Position numbers and translations under genes: made by a program. The notes below the pieces were generated by a model. That model ran no database searches and was not told the DNA's origin. It saw only the letters and a list, made by a program, of their open reading frames with translations. 64,000 nucleotides of DNA, taken from positions 1 to 64,000 of the forward strand of contig QHBT01000037.1 of the NCBI GenBank assembly GCA_003244185.1, given 5' to 3'. This stretch comes from Candidatus Dormiibacter spiritus (GTDB lineage: Bacteria; Chloroflexota; Dormibacteria; Dormibacterales; Dormibacteraceae). The first letter of the stretch is position 1, and each line of letters begins with the position of its first letter. Positions 39,940 through 48,765 of this stretch are shown piece after piece.

Positions 39940-41094
39940 ATGCTGCGTTGGTTCACGGCCGGGGAGTCGCATGGCCCACAGCTAACGGTGATCATGGAGG
40001 GCGTACCGGCGGGCCTGGAGCTCTCCAGCGCGCTAATCCGGCGCGACCTGGCCCGGCGCCAGGGCGGCCACGGCCGCGGCGGCCGGCAGCAGATCGAGAC
40101 CGACCAGGCGCGGCTGGTCGGGGGTGTCAGGGGCGGAGTGACGCTTGGCAGTCCGGTGGCGCTGGTGCTGGAGAACCGCGACCACGCCAACTGGACTGCC
40201 GAGATGAGCCCGGAGAAGGACGGCTTCCAGCCCCGGCCGGTCTCTCGCCTTCGGCCGGGCCACGCTGACCTGGCCGGGGCCATCAAGTACGGCCACGACG
40301 ACGTCCGCAACATTCTCGAGCGCTCCAGCGCCCGGGAGACCGCCTCCCGGGTGGCGGCGGGCGCCGTGGCGCGCGCCCTGCTGGACCGCCTGGGGGTGCG
40401 TGTCTTCAGCTTCACGCAGTCCATCGGCGCGGTGGACCTGGGCTACGAGCTGCTGGATCCATTGAAGCTGAGCGAGGAGCTGATAGAGGCCTCACCAGTC
40501 CGCTGTCCGGATCCGGCTCTGAGCGACAGCATGGTCGCGGCCATCGATGCTGCCGGTGACCGAGGCGACACCCTCGGCGGGACGTTTCGCGTGGTCGCGA
40601 CAGGACTGCCCATCGGGCTCGGCAGTCACGTGCACTGGGATCGCAAGCTGGACGCCCGCTTGGCGATGGCGATCATGAGCATCAACGCAGTGAAGGGGGT
40701 GGAGTTCGGCGGCGGCTTCGAGGGCGCGAGTCGACCGGGCTCGGCGTTCCATGACGAGATCGACTTCCAGGACGGCCACTACCGGCACCTGAGCAACCGC
40801 GCGGGTGGCCTGACGGGCGGCACCACCAACGGTGAGCCGATCGACCTGCGCGTGGCGCTGAAGCCGATCTCGACCATGAAGAAGCCAATGCAGTCGGTCG
40901 ATCTGCGGACGCACGAGAAGGTTCAGGCGCACTACGAGCGCAGCGATGTCTGCGTGGTGCCGGCCGCCGGAGTCATCGGCGAGTCAATGGTCGCCCTGAC
41001 GCTGGCCGACGCCTTCCTGGAGAAGTTCGGCGGTGACTCGGTCGCCGAGCTACAGCGCAACCTGCGGAGCTATCTGGCCGCCATCGACGCCTGA
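39940..41094 (+). CDS. aroC: Chorismate synthase
   Basis: A 384-residue enzyme of the shikimate pathway (EPSP to chorismate, needs reduced FMN). MLRWFTAGESHGPQLTVIMEGVPAGL, RRQGGHGRGGRQQIE, SPVALVLENRDHANW, RPGHADLAGAIKYGHDDVRNILERSSARETASRVAAGAVA, GGLTGGTTNGEPIDLRVALKPI are diagnostic. TATTCT at 39928-39933 lies 6 nt before the ATG, so the transcript is probably leaderless; GTG 39937 is an alternative start. No other aro gene is adjacent. Confidence 0.97.
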   Translation: MLRWFTAGESHGPQLTVIMEGVPAGLELSSALIRRDLARRQGGHGRGGRQQIETDQARLVGGVRGGVTLGSPVALVLENRDHANWTAEMSPEKDGFQPRPVSRLRPGHADLAGAIKYGHDDVRNILERSSARETASRVAAGAVARALLDRLGVRVFSFTQSIGAVDLGYELLDPLKLSEELIEASPVRCPDPALSDSMVAAIDAAGDRGDTLGGTFRVVATGLPIGLGSHVHWDRKLDARLAMAIMSINAVKGVEFGGGFEGASRPGSAFHDEIDFQDGHYRHLSNRAGGLTGGTTNGEPIDLRVALKPISTMKKPMQSVDLRTHEKVQAHYERSDVCVVPAAGVIGESMVALTLADAFLEKFGGDSVAELQRNLRSYLAAIDA

Positions 41095-41121
41095 CCCGCT
41101 GCCGCGGCTAGCGTTGACAAC

Positions 41122-42012
41122 ATGTCTCAAGTCATGTCCCTGGCTCAGGCGGTCGAGCGCTTCGTGCCCGATGGAGCGGCAGTTGCGATGGGCTGCTGCC
41201 TGGAGCCGGCGATTCCCTTTGCCGCCGGGCACGAGGTGATCCGGCAGCGGCGGCGAGATCTGAAGCTGATCGGTCCCATCTCCGATTCGCTCTTCGACCA
41301 GCTGATCGGCGCCGGCTGCGTGGCCGAGGTGGTGGCGGCCTGGGTGGGCAATGTCTCGGAGGGCTTGGGCCACTGCTACCGGCGGGCCGTCGAGAGCCGG
41401 GACCCACGGCCGCTGACTGTGCGCGATCACAGCAACTTCTCGATCTCACTGGCTCTCTGGGCGGCCGCCTGGAACTCGCCCTACATCCCCACTCCGACCC
41501 TGCTGGGCAGTGACATCCTGAGCGGTCAGGCCGCGCTGGAGCTGGTCGACGGCAGCGTCCGCGTCGGAGCGGTCAGGCCCGATGTCTGCGTCCTCCACGT
41601 CCAGCGCGCCGACGCCGGCGGGCGAGCGCACACCTGGGGCCCGCTCGGCGTGGCCCAGGAGGCGGCGCTGGCGGCCGACGGTGTAATCCTCACCTGCGAG
41701 CAGCTCGTGGAGCCAGAGGTGATCCTCTCCGATCCGAGCCGGGTACTGGTGCCGGAGACGAAGGTGGTGGCGGTGGTGCACGAGCCGGGCGGCTGTCTGC
41801 CCTCGCCATTGCCCGGCTACTGGAAGCGCGATCACGCAGCCTTTCGCGAGTACGCTGCGCTCTCGCGCACAGCTGAGGGCTTCGGGCGCTGGCTGCGCGA
41901 GTGGGTGCTGGACGTCCCGGATCGAGCAGCGTACCTGGCCAAGCTGGAGCTAGACCCCTTGCGAGTCACCCGCCGGCTTCTCGCCGAGCCTGCCGACTAC
42001 GGCTATGAGTGA
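41122..42012 (+). CDS. CoA-transferase family subunit A (glutaconate CoA-transferase/IpdA-like)
   Basis: 296 residues, family I CoA-transferase alpha subunit. The N-terminus SLAQAVERFVPDGAAVAMGCCLEPAIPFAAGHEVIRQ and GCVAEVVAAWVGNVSEG, and the later VRPDVCVLHVQRADAGGRAHTWGPLGVAQEAALAADGVILTCEQLV, match GctA and IpdA. It forms a heterodimer with the next gene, whose start overlaps by 8 nt. In actinobacteria IpdAB opens the last steroid ring; whether that holds here is open. Confidence 0.87.
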   Translation: MSQVMSLAQAVERFVPDGAAVAMGCCLEPAIPFAAGHEVIRQRRRDLKLIGPISDSLFDQLIGAGCVAEVVAAWVGNVSEGLGHCYRRAVESRDPRPLTVRDHSNFSISLALWAAAWNSPYIPTPTLLGSDILSGQAALELVDGSVRVGAVRPDVCVLHVQRADAGGRAHTWGPLGVAQEAALAADGVILTCEQLVEPEVILSDPSRVLVPETKVVAVVHEPGGCLPSPLPGYWKRDHAAFREYAALSRTAEGFGRWLREWVLDVPDRAAYLAKLELDPLRVTRRLLAEPADYGYE

Positions 42013-42781
42013 GCGCTTCACTGCGCAGGAACTGATGGTCGCCGCGGCCGCCCGCGAGATCCGCGACGGCGACCTCGTGTTTGTAGGCATGCGGCTGCCC
42101 GTCCTGGCCTATGGGGTCGCCCGGAACACGCACGCGCCGAACGCGCGAGCGCTGTTCGAGCTCGGCCTGCTCCGGGATCGGCCGGCCAACGCCTTCCTAG
42201 GCACCATGGGCGACCCACCCAACGTGGCCGGATCCCTGTGGGCCACCGGCACGTCAAGCACCATGGCCCTGATGGCACAGGGCGGCGTCGACCTCGGCTT
42301 CATCGGAGGCGCGGAGGTTGACCGCTTCGGCAACCTCAATACCAGCTATATCGGCCCTCCCGCCAGGCCGCAGCTGAAGCTGCCGGGGAGCGGGGGAGGC
42401 GCTGACATCGCGATCCTGTCCCAGCGCTGGGTGACGCTGATGAGCCACGAGCGGCGCCGCCTGGTCGAGCGAGTCTCGTATGTGACCTCTCCCGGGCACG
42501 GGGATGGCAGCCCCGGCTGGCGGCGGCGGCATGGTCTGCTGGGCGGCGGGCCGGCGGCCATTGTGACCACCCTGGCGGTGCTCCGCTTCCCTCCTCAGGG
42601 CGGCGAGGCTTACCTCACGTCGGTCCACCCCGGCGTGGAAGTGGCGCAGGTCCAGGCGGCCACAGGTTGGCGGCTGCAGGTGGGGGAGAGCTGGACCATG
42701 ACTGAGCCGCCGAGCTCCGAGGAGTTGGCCCAGATCCGCCGGCTGGACCCGGACGGGTTCTGGACCAGGAGGAGCCAATGA
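42005..42781 (+). CDS. CoA-transferase family subunit B (IpdB-like)
   Basis: 258 residues, beta subunit. FTAQELMVAAAAREIRDGDLVFVGMRLPVLAYGVAR, MAQGGVDLGFIGGAEVDRFGNLNTSYIG and the GGGADIAILSQRWVTLMSHERRR stretch fit GctB/IpdB. The -GGAEVDRFGNLN- motif is the family core. Its C-terminal ATG-containing region overlaps the next gene by 4 nt, so the CoA-transferase pair and the acetyltransferase are one unit. Confidence 0.87.
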   Translation: MSERFTAQELMVAAAAREIRDGDLVFVGMRLPVLAYGVARNTHAPNARALFELGLLRDRPANAFLGTMGDPPNVAGSLWATGTSSTMALMAQGGVDLGFIGGAEVDRFGNLNTSYIGPPARPQLKLPGSGGGADIAILSQRWVTLMSHERRRLVERVSYVTSPGHGDGSPGWRRRHGLLGGGPAAIVTTLAVLRFPPQGGEAYLTSVHPGVEVAQVQAATGWRLQVGESWTMTEPPSSEELAQIRRLDPDGFWTRRSQ

Positions 42782-43998
42782 GGGAGCTCAGGGTCTTGCA
42801 CGAGGCTGAGCTCGCCGCTTACGTGATCCAGTGCGGGGAGACGTTCGGAGGCTCGACGCCCAAGCCAGAAGTGGTGAAGGAGAGAGCCAGGCGGCTCGAA
42901 CGGGAGCGCTGCTGGGGCTACTTCGACGCCGGCGAGCTCTTTGCCACCGCCGGGGCTTACAGCCTCCAGCTTTCGCTGCCTGGGGGAGTCGCGCTGCCCA
43001 CCGCAGGCGTCTCGGCAGTCACGGTTCTGCCCACCCATCGCCGCCAGGGCGCATTGACCGACATGATGCGCCAGCTGCTGCGGCAGGCCGCCGAGCGGGG
43101 GGAGCCGATCGCCGCACTCTACGCCTCGGAGGGAGCCATCTACGGCCGCTTCGGCTTCGGCATCGCCAGCTATCGAGCTGACCTGGAGCTGGCTCGGGAC
43201 CGCTCAGCGATGACGATGCAGCCGCAGCTGGGCGGCATCCAATACCGCCAACCCGCTGCCGCTCTCGATGTGCTCATGGACATCGAGCGTCGCTTCGTGC
43301 TGAGTCAACCGGGCGCCATCGCCAGGCCGTCCTCGTTTTGGGAGGAACTGCTGGCCGATGATGAATCCGATCGGGGCGGATACAGCAATCTCTACCTGGT
43401 CTTGCAGGCGCCCGGCTCGGAGCGAGCCGGCTTTGCGCTCTTTCGCAAAGACATGCGCTGGACAGTCCACTCCCCCGACGGCCGGCTGCGGGTGGTAGCA
43501 CTACAAGGGCTCGCGGCCGGCACCTATGCAGCGCTCTGGCGCCACCTACTTGACATCGACCTGGTGAGCCGGCTCAGCGCTCCGAGCCAGCCTGTTGACT
43601 CGCCCCTGCGCCATCTGCTTCGGGATCCGCACGGGCTCATCCAGCAGGTCTCGCCGCAGCTCTGGCTCAGCCTGCTCGACGTGCCCCGGGCCCTGGCCGG
43701 CCGCCGCTACCTGGGCCTGGGCAAGCTCACACTCGAGGTGAAAGCCGGCTACTGGCAGGAGAGCGAAGGAGTCTTCGCTCTCGAAGGTGGCCCCGACGGC
43801 GCGGAGTGCTCCCGAACGTCTGAGAGCGCCGACCTCGTTCTGCCGACCCAGTCGCTGGCAGCTGCGTACCTGGCGGGCACGAGCTTCACCAGCCTTCAGC
43901 GCGCCGGGCTGGTCGAGGAGTGCCGCCCAGGCGCCCTGGCGCAGGCCGACGCCATGTTCGGCTGGCCCCTCCAGCCCTGGTGCAACATCGGCTTCTGA
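42778..43998 (+). CDS. Eis-like GNAT N-acetyltransferase
   Basis: A 406-residue Eis-type protein: an N-terminal GNAT domain with VSAVTVLPTHRRQGALTDMMRQLL (acetyl-CoA loop) and ASEGAIYGRFGFGIAS, a central second GNAT-like domain, and a C-terminal SCP2-like domain that ends in the conserved C-terminal carboxylate region WCNIGF. Eis of M. tuberculosis acetylates aminoglycosides and proteins at several sites; the target here is unknown. Start ATG 42778 overlaps the CoA-transferase stop. Confidence 0.9.
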   Translation: MRELRVLHEAELAAYVIQCGETFGGSTPKPEVVKERARRLERERCWGYFDAGELFATAGAYSLQLSLPGGVALPTAGVSAVTVLPTHRRQGALTDMMRQLLRQAAERGEPIAALYASEGAIYGRFGFGIASYRADLELARDRSAMTMQPQLGGIQYRQPAAALDVLMDIERRFVLSQPGAIARPSSFWEELLADDESDRGGYSNLYLVLQAPGSERAGFALFRKDMRWTVHSPDGRLRVVALQGLAAGTYAALWRHLLDIDLVSRLSAPSQPVDSPLRHLLRDPHGLIQQVSPQLWLSLLDVPRALAGRRYLGLGKLTLEVKAGYWQESEGVFALEGGPDGAECSRTSESADLVLPTQSLAAAYLAGTSFTSLQRAGLVEECRPGALAQADAMFGWPLQPWCNIGF

Positions 43999-44029
43999 CC
44001 GGTTGGTCTCGGTCCCCTGGCGGGTTGGT

Positions 44030-44806
44030 TCAGCGGCCCTTGAACTGGGGTTTCCGCTTCTCCAGGAAGGCGCCGATCCCCTCCGCGGCATCCTCGGAGA
44101 CGAAGATGCGGCTGATCGCCTCCCGCTCGATCGCCAGGCCCAGATCCAGCGGAGCGGCATAGCCGAGAGAGGCCGCTACCTTCGCCCGACCGATCGCCTC
44201 GCTGGCGCCCTCGGCGATCCGGCGACAGTACTCCACAGCCGCCGTCCGGCAGGCGGCGGCGTCCTCGTACAGGCGGTTGACGACGCCCACCTGCTCGGCC
44301 TCCTCGGGACCGAACTGGCTGGCGCTGAAGATCATGTCCATGCCCCGGGAAAGGCCCACCAGGCGAGGCAGGCGCTGGGTGCCGCCCGAGCCCGGGAAGA
44401 GTCCCAGATTGGTCTCCGGCAGGCCGAGCTTGTAGCCGCCGCGAGCAGCGAAGCGAAGGTCGCAGGCAAGCGCAAGCTCGAAACCGCCGCCCAGCGCGTG
44501 ACCGGCGATCGCCGCCACGAAGACCAACGGCGTCTGCTCGAACTTGCGGAAGACCTCGTGGGCCAGGAGTGCTGTCATCGCCCGCTGATGGGCCGACCCG
44601 GCCTGGAAAGCCGCCACGTCGGCGCCGGCCGAGAAGAACTTCTCTGAGGCGCTGGCCAGGACCCCTGCGCGGAGGTCATCGTCGTAGCGGATGTCGTCGA
44701 TCACCGAGCCCAGCTCGCGGAGGAACTCGTAGTCGTAGCTGTTGGCGGGCGGCCGGTCGAGGACGATCACAGCGACCGGCCCCTCTCGCTCGAGTCGTAC
44801 TGCCAT
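44030..44806 (-). CDS. Enoyl-CoA hydratase/isomerase
   Basis: A 258-residue crotonase: VIVLDRPPANSYDYEFLREL, ASASEKFFSAGADVAAF, AAIAGHALGGGFELALACDLRFAA, LPETNLGLFPGSGGTQRLPRLVG (both active-site Glu positions are present), and the C-terminal EDAAEGIGAFLEKRKPQFKGR. Beta-oxidation or related. Divergent from aldehyde dehydrogenase at 44904 across 97 nt. Convergent with the Eis-like gene, 31 nt apart. Confidence 0.92.
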   Translation of the reverse strand: MAVRLEREGPVAVIVLDRPPANSYDYEFLRELGSVIDDIRYDDDLRAGVLASASEKFFSAGADVAAFQAGSAHQRAMTALLAHEVFRKFEQTPLVFVAAIAGHALGGGFELALACDLRFAARGGYKLGLPETNLGLFPGSGGTQRLPRLVGLSRGMDMIFSASQFGPEEAEQVGVVNRLYEDAAACRTAAVEYCRRIAEGASEAIGRAKVAASLGYAAPLDLGLAIEREAISRIFVSEDAAEGIGAFLEKRKPQFKGR

Positions 44807-44903
44807 GGCAAGCCTCCGATGTTTGATGACGGGCGGCGGAATAATGGTGTCTTATCCGGCGACCGGCGTGATTCCTGACGAACCAAGCTTGGGGGAAACG
44901 ACA

Positions 44904-46334
44904 GTGGCAACCATGATCATCGAGAGCGAGCGCACGGGCGCCGCTTCAGGCCAGACGTACGAGGTTCGCAACCCGTCCACCGGTGAGGTGGTGGACCAGG
45001 TGCCCAGCGGCGGCCCTGAAGACGTCGATCGAGCCGCCCAGGCGGCGGAGAGGGCGCAGAAGAAGTGGGGCAAGATCGCTCCCGCGGAGCGCGCGCGCAT
45101 CCTGCATCGGGCGGCCGAGCACATGCTGGGCAAGGTGGAGGAGATCGCCCCCCTGCTGACAGCTGAGCAGGGCAAGACGATCCTCGAGTCCCGCATCGAG
45201 GCCCAGCGCTTCGGCGAGAACATAGCCTGGTTCGCTGACCTGGCGGACAAGATCCACGGGCAGTATGTGACTCTGCCGGACCCGCGCACCTATGGCCTGG
45301 TGCTGCGCCGGCCAATCGGCGTGACGGGCGCCATCGTGCCCTGGAACTTCCCCCTCACGCTGGCTGCCAACAAGGTGGCGCCGGCGATCGCCGCCGGTAA
45401 CTGTGTGGTGCTGAAACCGTCCGAAACCACTCCGCTGTCGACGCTGGCCTGCGTTGAGGCGCTGATCGAAGGCGGCTTGCCCGAGGGCGTGGTGAACGTG
45501 GTCCTGGGCCATGGCTCCGGCCCGGCGATGGTCGAGCACCCGCTGATCCGCAAGATCGCACTCACCGGTTCGTCGCCGACCGGTCGCAAGGTGATGGCGG
45601 CGGCGGCACCACAGCTCAAGAAGGTGGTGCTGGAGCTGGGCGGCTCCGACCCCTGCATAGTGCTCGACGACGCCGACCTGGACGAGGCTGCCAAGGCGAT
45701 CTCTGTCGGCCGCTTCTTCAACTGCGGTCAGGCCTGCCTGGCGATCAAGCGGCTCTACATCCAGGAGGGGGTCTTCGACGAACTGCTGGGGAAGCTCATC
45801 GCCCGGGCCGGCAAGCTGAAGCCCGGCGACGGCATGGACAAGAGCTCCCGCATGGGGCCTATGCATTCCGAACAGCAGCGGGCTGAAGTGGAGGCCCAGG
45901 TGCAGGACGCTCTCGACCGGGGAGCCCACGCGGTGTTCGGAGGCGACCGGCCGCAGGGCGAGGAGTACGCCAAGGGTTGGTTTGTCAATCCGACGATCCT
46001 GGTCGACGTCAGCGATGAATCCCGGATGGTCACCGAGGAGGTCTTCGGGCCTGCCCTGCCGGTGATGAGGATCAAGGACCTGGACCAGGGCCTGGAGCGG
46101 GCCAACAACTCGCCCTTCGGTCTGGGCTCCTCGATCTGGACCGGCAGCATGGCCGCCGCCCACCGCGCGGTGCAGGAGCTGGACGCCGGCTACACGTGGG
46201 TCAACGCACTTCAGATCGCCCATGACGAGCTGCCCTTCGGCGGCACGAAACAGTCAGGCTTCGGCAAGGAGCACGGTCTGGAAGCGTTCCACGAGTACAC
46301 CGAGCAGAAGGCGGTCGTCTACGGCTCGCTCTAA
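44904..46334 (+). CDS. NAD(P)-dependent aldehyde dehydrogenase
   Basis: 476 residues. VTGAIVPWNFPLTLAANKVAPAIAAGNCVVLKPSE (cofactor region), IALTGSSPTGRKVM, catalytic Glu in LELGGSDPCIVL and Cys in FFNCGQACLA, PILVDV...TEEVFGPALPVM near the end. Resembles succinate-semialdehyde or betaine aldehyde dehydrogenases; the specific substrate is open. GGGGGA at 44891-44896 supports GTG 44904; ATG 44913 is an alternative. The spacer with the divergent hydratase carries both promoters. Confidence 0.93.
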   Translation: MATMIIESERTGAASGQTYEVRNPSTGEVVDQVPSGGPEDVDRAAQAAERAQKKWGKIAPAERARILHRAAEHMLGKVEEIAPLLTAEQGKTILESRIEAQRFGENIAWFADLADKIHGQYVTLPDPRTYGLVLRRPIGVTGAIVPWNFPLTLAANKVAPAIAAGNCVVLKPSETTPLSTLACVEALIEGGLPEGVVNVVLGHGSGPAMVEHPLIRKIALTGSSPTGRKVMAAAAPQLKKVVLELGGSDPCIVLDDADLDEAAKAISVGRFFNCGQACLAIKRLYIQEGVFDELLGKLIARAGKLKPGDGMDKSSRMGPMHSEQQRAEVEAQVQDALDRGAHAVFGGDRPQGEEYAKGWFVNPTILVDVSDESRMVTEEVFGPALPVMRIKDLDQGLERANNSPFGLGSSIWTGSMAAAHRAVQELDAGYTWVNALQIAHDELPFGGTKQSGFGKEHGLEAFHEYTEQKAVVYGSL

Positions 46335-46537
46335 CCTGTCCTATCCTCGAGTAGACCAGGCACTCGCCTAACTCTCGGCCTGTCGTCGCGGGTGCTGGAG
46401 GGAGCCTAGATCCTATTTCAGGTTGTTGCTGCTGTCGTAGGTCAAGGTTGGTAGGAAAATGCAAGCGGTCAGGCATGGCCGCAAGGCCCGTCGTCCTTCA
46501 ATGCACTGGGCCGTGGCTAGCGTTGACAAGCGCCATA

Positions 46538-46804
46538 TCAAGGATGAGTCTTTATCGCCAGGGTCATACCAATACCTAGGCCCAATATCGCACCTGCTGC
46601 GGTGGCTAGGACCAGCATCTGGCGACTCATTCGGAACGCGCGGAATCCAGTTCGCGACCCAGCATCTGGATCACTGGGTACCACTGACCTGCCCAAGAGC
46701 ACTCCGAAGAGGGAAGCGGCAGCGAAAGGAATGGCCAAGAGCAGCCAAACCGGACGATAGAGGGCCAGCAATGACACAGTTGAGTTTCCCTTTACCTTCC
46801 GCAC
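46538..46804 (-). CDS. Small two-helix membrane protein, uncertain
   Basis: 88 residues with two clear hydrophobic segments, LYRPVWLLLAIPFAAASLFGVLL and MLVLATAAGAILGLGIGMTLAI, joined by a polar loop. No family recognised. GTG 46804, no Shine-Dalgarno. The protein-like composition is the only support. The flanking 46335-46537 holds nothing I can name. Confidence 0.45.
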   Translation of the reverse strand: MRKVKGNSTVSLLALYRPVWLLLAIPFAAASLFGVLLGRSVVPSDPDAGSRTGFRAFRMSRQMLVLATAAGAILGLGIGMTLAIKTHP

Positions 46805-46856
46805 TGAACAAATTTCGGCTGAGAATCCTTGGCCACCGGACCGGGCGGAGACGGCC

Positions 46857-47240
46857 TCAGGCGGGGGCCACGTTGGTCCTGTCGAAGCGGGCTTGGCAGT
46901 CGACGCAGCGGGTGGCCTCGGGCCGGAAGCGAAGGCGCTCAGCCGGAATCTGCTTGCCGCAGTCCTCGCAGACGCCGTAGGTGCCCTGGTTCATCCGGTC
47001 CAGCGCGTGTTCGACCTGCTCCCGGTTCTCCTCCAGAAGCTGGACCAGGTTCTCGCCCACCTCCCGATCGCTGAGGACTGACGCGAACTCCGTGTCTTCA
47101 GGATCCCGGGTGACCACATCGCCGACCGTCTCTGCGATCGGCCGGCCGAGCCCCGCCTCCTCCTCGGCCTGAGAGGCAAGCGCAGACAGTGCCTCGGCCT
47201 CGGCTTCCAGCCGCTTTCTCTCCACGTCCGTGTCTGCCAT
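46857..47240 (-). CDS. DksA/TraR-family C4 zinc-finger protein
   Basis: 127 residues. Helical N-terminus rich in Glu, then NREQVEHALDRMNQGTYGVCEDCGKQIPAERLRFRPEATRCVDCQARFD with the four-cysteine finger C-x2-C...C-x2-C. In E. coli DksA the coiled coil enters the RNA polymerase secondary channel; here that is an inference. ATG 47240, with a GAGGAGA ribosome site. The spacer upstream holds two TTTGGGGCAG elements. Confidence 0.9.
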   Translation of the reverse strand: MADTDVERKRLEAEAEALSALASQAEEEAGLGRPIAETVGDVVTRDPEDTEFASVLSDREVGENLVQLLEENREQVEHALDRMNQGTYGVCEDCGKQIPAERLRFRPEATRCVDCQARFDRTNVAPA

Positions 47241-47263
47241 CTTGTCTCCTCTGTGCCAACCTG

Positions 47264-47280
47264 CTGCCCCTTTGGGGCAG
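47264..47280. terminator. 7-bp hairpin between SCP2 and DksA-like genes
   Basis: CTGCCCC at 47264-47270, loop TTT, GGGGCAG at 47274-47280. A second TTTGGGGCAG copy lies at 47327-47336, and CGACGA/TCGTCG (about 47302-47318) forms another small hairpin. They may end the SCP2 transcript or regulate the DksA-like gene; no T-run. Confidence 0.4.
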
Positions 47281-47369
47281 GCAACGCTATCAGGTTTCGA
47301 CCGACGACAAGCTCGTCGTATTCCCTTTTGGGGCAGAAGGGGGCTGGCGGCCGGCGGCCGGGAGACTTC

Positions 47370-47702
47370 CTAGGGGCGCTTGAAGAGCGAGGCCATTTTC
47401 ATCGCCAGGCCCATGTCGCCCTTGACTTTGAGCTTGCCGCTCATGAAGGCGGAGGTGGCATCCATCGTGCCGGTGGCGATCTTGACATAGTCGTGGCCGT
47501 CCGCAGTCAGGGTGAGGTTCGGGTTCTCGACTGTGCCCTCGTGGGAGGTGGCGGTCTGATCGGCGATCTTCACCCACCACTGGCCGCCCTGATCGCCTGT
47601 CAGGTTGAACTGAACGTTGGCATTGGCGTTCCCGGCCTTCTCGGCGCGGAAGTACTCGGGCAGCTTGTCGAAAACCTGCTGCGGGGTAAGCTCCTCAGTC
47701 AT
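47370..47702 (-). CDS. SCP2 sterol-binding-domain protein
   Basis: 110 residues forming one SCP2 domain: TPQQVFDKLPEYFRAEKAGNANANVQFNLTGDQGGQWWVKIAD, the LTLTADGHDYVKIATGTMDATSAFMSGKLKVKGDMGLAMKMASLF end. It binds hydrophobic ligands such as fatty acids or lipids. GGAGGAG before ATG 47702 favours this start over ATG 47714. Divergent from the MBL-fold gene. Confidence 0.9.
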   Translation of the reverse strand: MTEELTPQQVFDKLPEYFRAEKAGNANANVQFNLTGDQGGQWWVKIADQTATSHEGTVENPNLTLTADGHDYVKIATGTMDATSAFMSGKLKVKGDMGLAMKMASLFKRP

Positions 47703-47778
47703 TGACTCCTCCATTTATGACGCTTCGCGGCATTTTGCCGGAACCATGTTATACGGCTGCAGCCGCTGACCAAGACAG

Positions 47779-48765
47779 ATGAAGGAGCTCACCGAAGTCA
47801 GCAGCGGCGTGTTCGAACTCAGACTGCCGATCCCCTGGGAGGATGGCCGCGTCAACTGCTTTCTTCTCCCGCGCGGGGAGCGGGTCGATCTCATCGACTG
47901 CGGCATGAACGGGCAGGACTCGCTGGCTCTGATCCGAGCCGCTGCCAGGCAGGTCGCCGGTCCGGAAGCCAAGATCGGGCGGCTCGTTGTGACTCACATC
48001 CATCCCGACCACTACGGCGGCGCCGGCGAGCTGACCGAGCGGGACGGCGCCCAGCTCTTCCTGCACCGCCTGGAGGTCCCGATGGTGCACCCTCGCTATC
48101 TCGAGATCGAACAGCTGGTCCAGGAGGTCGGCCATCATCTCCAAGTCCACGGCGTGCCGCCGGCCGAGGTGGCCGAGCTGAAGAACGCCTCTCGCGGCAT
48201 CAGGCAGTACGTCGGTGTGGCTGCCCCGGCGCTGCAGCTGGACGGCTCGGAGACCCTCCACCTGGGCACCAGGAGGCTGCGCGTGGAGTGGACGCCCGGT
48301 CACTCGCCCGGCCACATCTGCCTCTTCGACGGGGAGTCAGGCGTCCTCTTCGCCGGCGACCAGCTGCTGCCTGACACCAGCCCCAACATCGGCCTCCACC
48401 CGCAGAGCACGCCCGATCCTCTCGACGACTACCTCGCGGGGCTGCGCCGGCTGACCGCTCTCAAGCCCCGGCTGATCCTGCCGGCCCACGGCCGGCCCTT
48501 CGACTCGGTGCTGCAGCGCGTCAGCGAGCTGGAGGCCCACCACGCCCGGCGGAAGAGACAGATCCTGGCTCTGATCGGAGTGGAGGACCTGAGCGCCTGG
48601 TCGGTGGCGACCCGCGTCTGGGGGCGCCGAGCGGACCTGATCGACCGCCGCATGGCGCTGCAGGAGGGCCTGGCCCACCTCCAGTCCCTGAGCCAGGAGG
48701 GCCAGCTGGAAAAGCTGGCCGAACCCGGGCGGATTACGTGGCGGCGGCCGTCCTCAGGTCCCTGA
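47779..48765 (+). CDS. MBL-fold metallo-hydrolase
   Basis: 328 residues. VDLIDCGMN, metal motif THIHPDHYGG, His in TPGHSPGHICLF, FAGDQLLPDTSPNIG (Asp), and LPAHGRPF (His) complete a di-metal metallo-beta-lactamase fold. The C-terminal helical extension from about residue 245 resembles the DNA-binding-like tail of LACTB2-type hydrolases. Substrate unknown. Its 3-prime end overlaps the convergent DegV gene by 32 nt. Confidence 0.9.
   Translation: MKELTEVSSGVFELRLPIPWEDGRVNCFLLPRGERVDLIDCGMNGQDSLALIRAAARQVAGPEAKIGRLVVTHIHPDHYGGAGELTERDGAQLFLHRLEVPMVHPRYLEIEQLVQEVGHHLQVHGVPPAEVAELKNASRGIRQYVGVAAPALQLDGSETLHLGTRRLRVEWTPGHSPGHICLFDGESGVLFAGDQLLPDTSPNIGLHPQSTPDPLDDYLAGLRRLTALKPRLILPAHGRPFDSVLQRVSELEAHHARRKRQILALIGVEDLSAWSVATRVWGRRADLIDRRMALQEGLAHLQSLSQEGQLEKLAEPGRITWRRPSSGP

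Noticed and set aside
44742-44903. Longer N-terminus of aldehyde dehydrogenase
   Set aside because: It overlaps the divergent enoyl-CoA hydratase start; a good GGGGGA precedes GTG 44904.
46517-46550. TTGACA hexamer, possible promoter
   Set aside because: No -10 hexamer at the right distance; a similar TTGACA at 41113 is too close to the start codon of the CoA-transferase gene.
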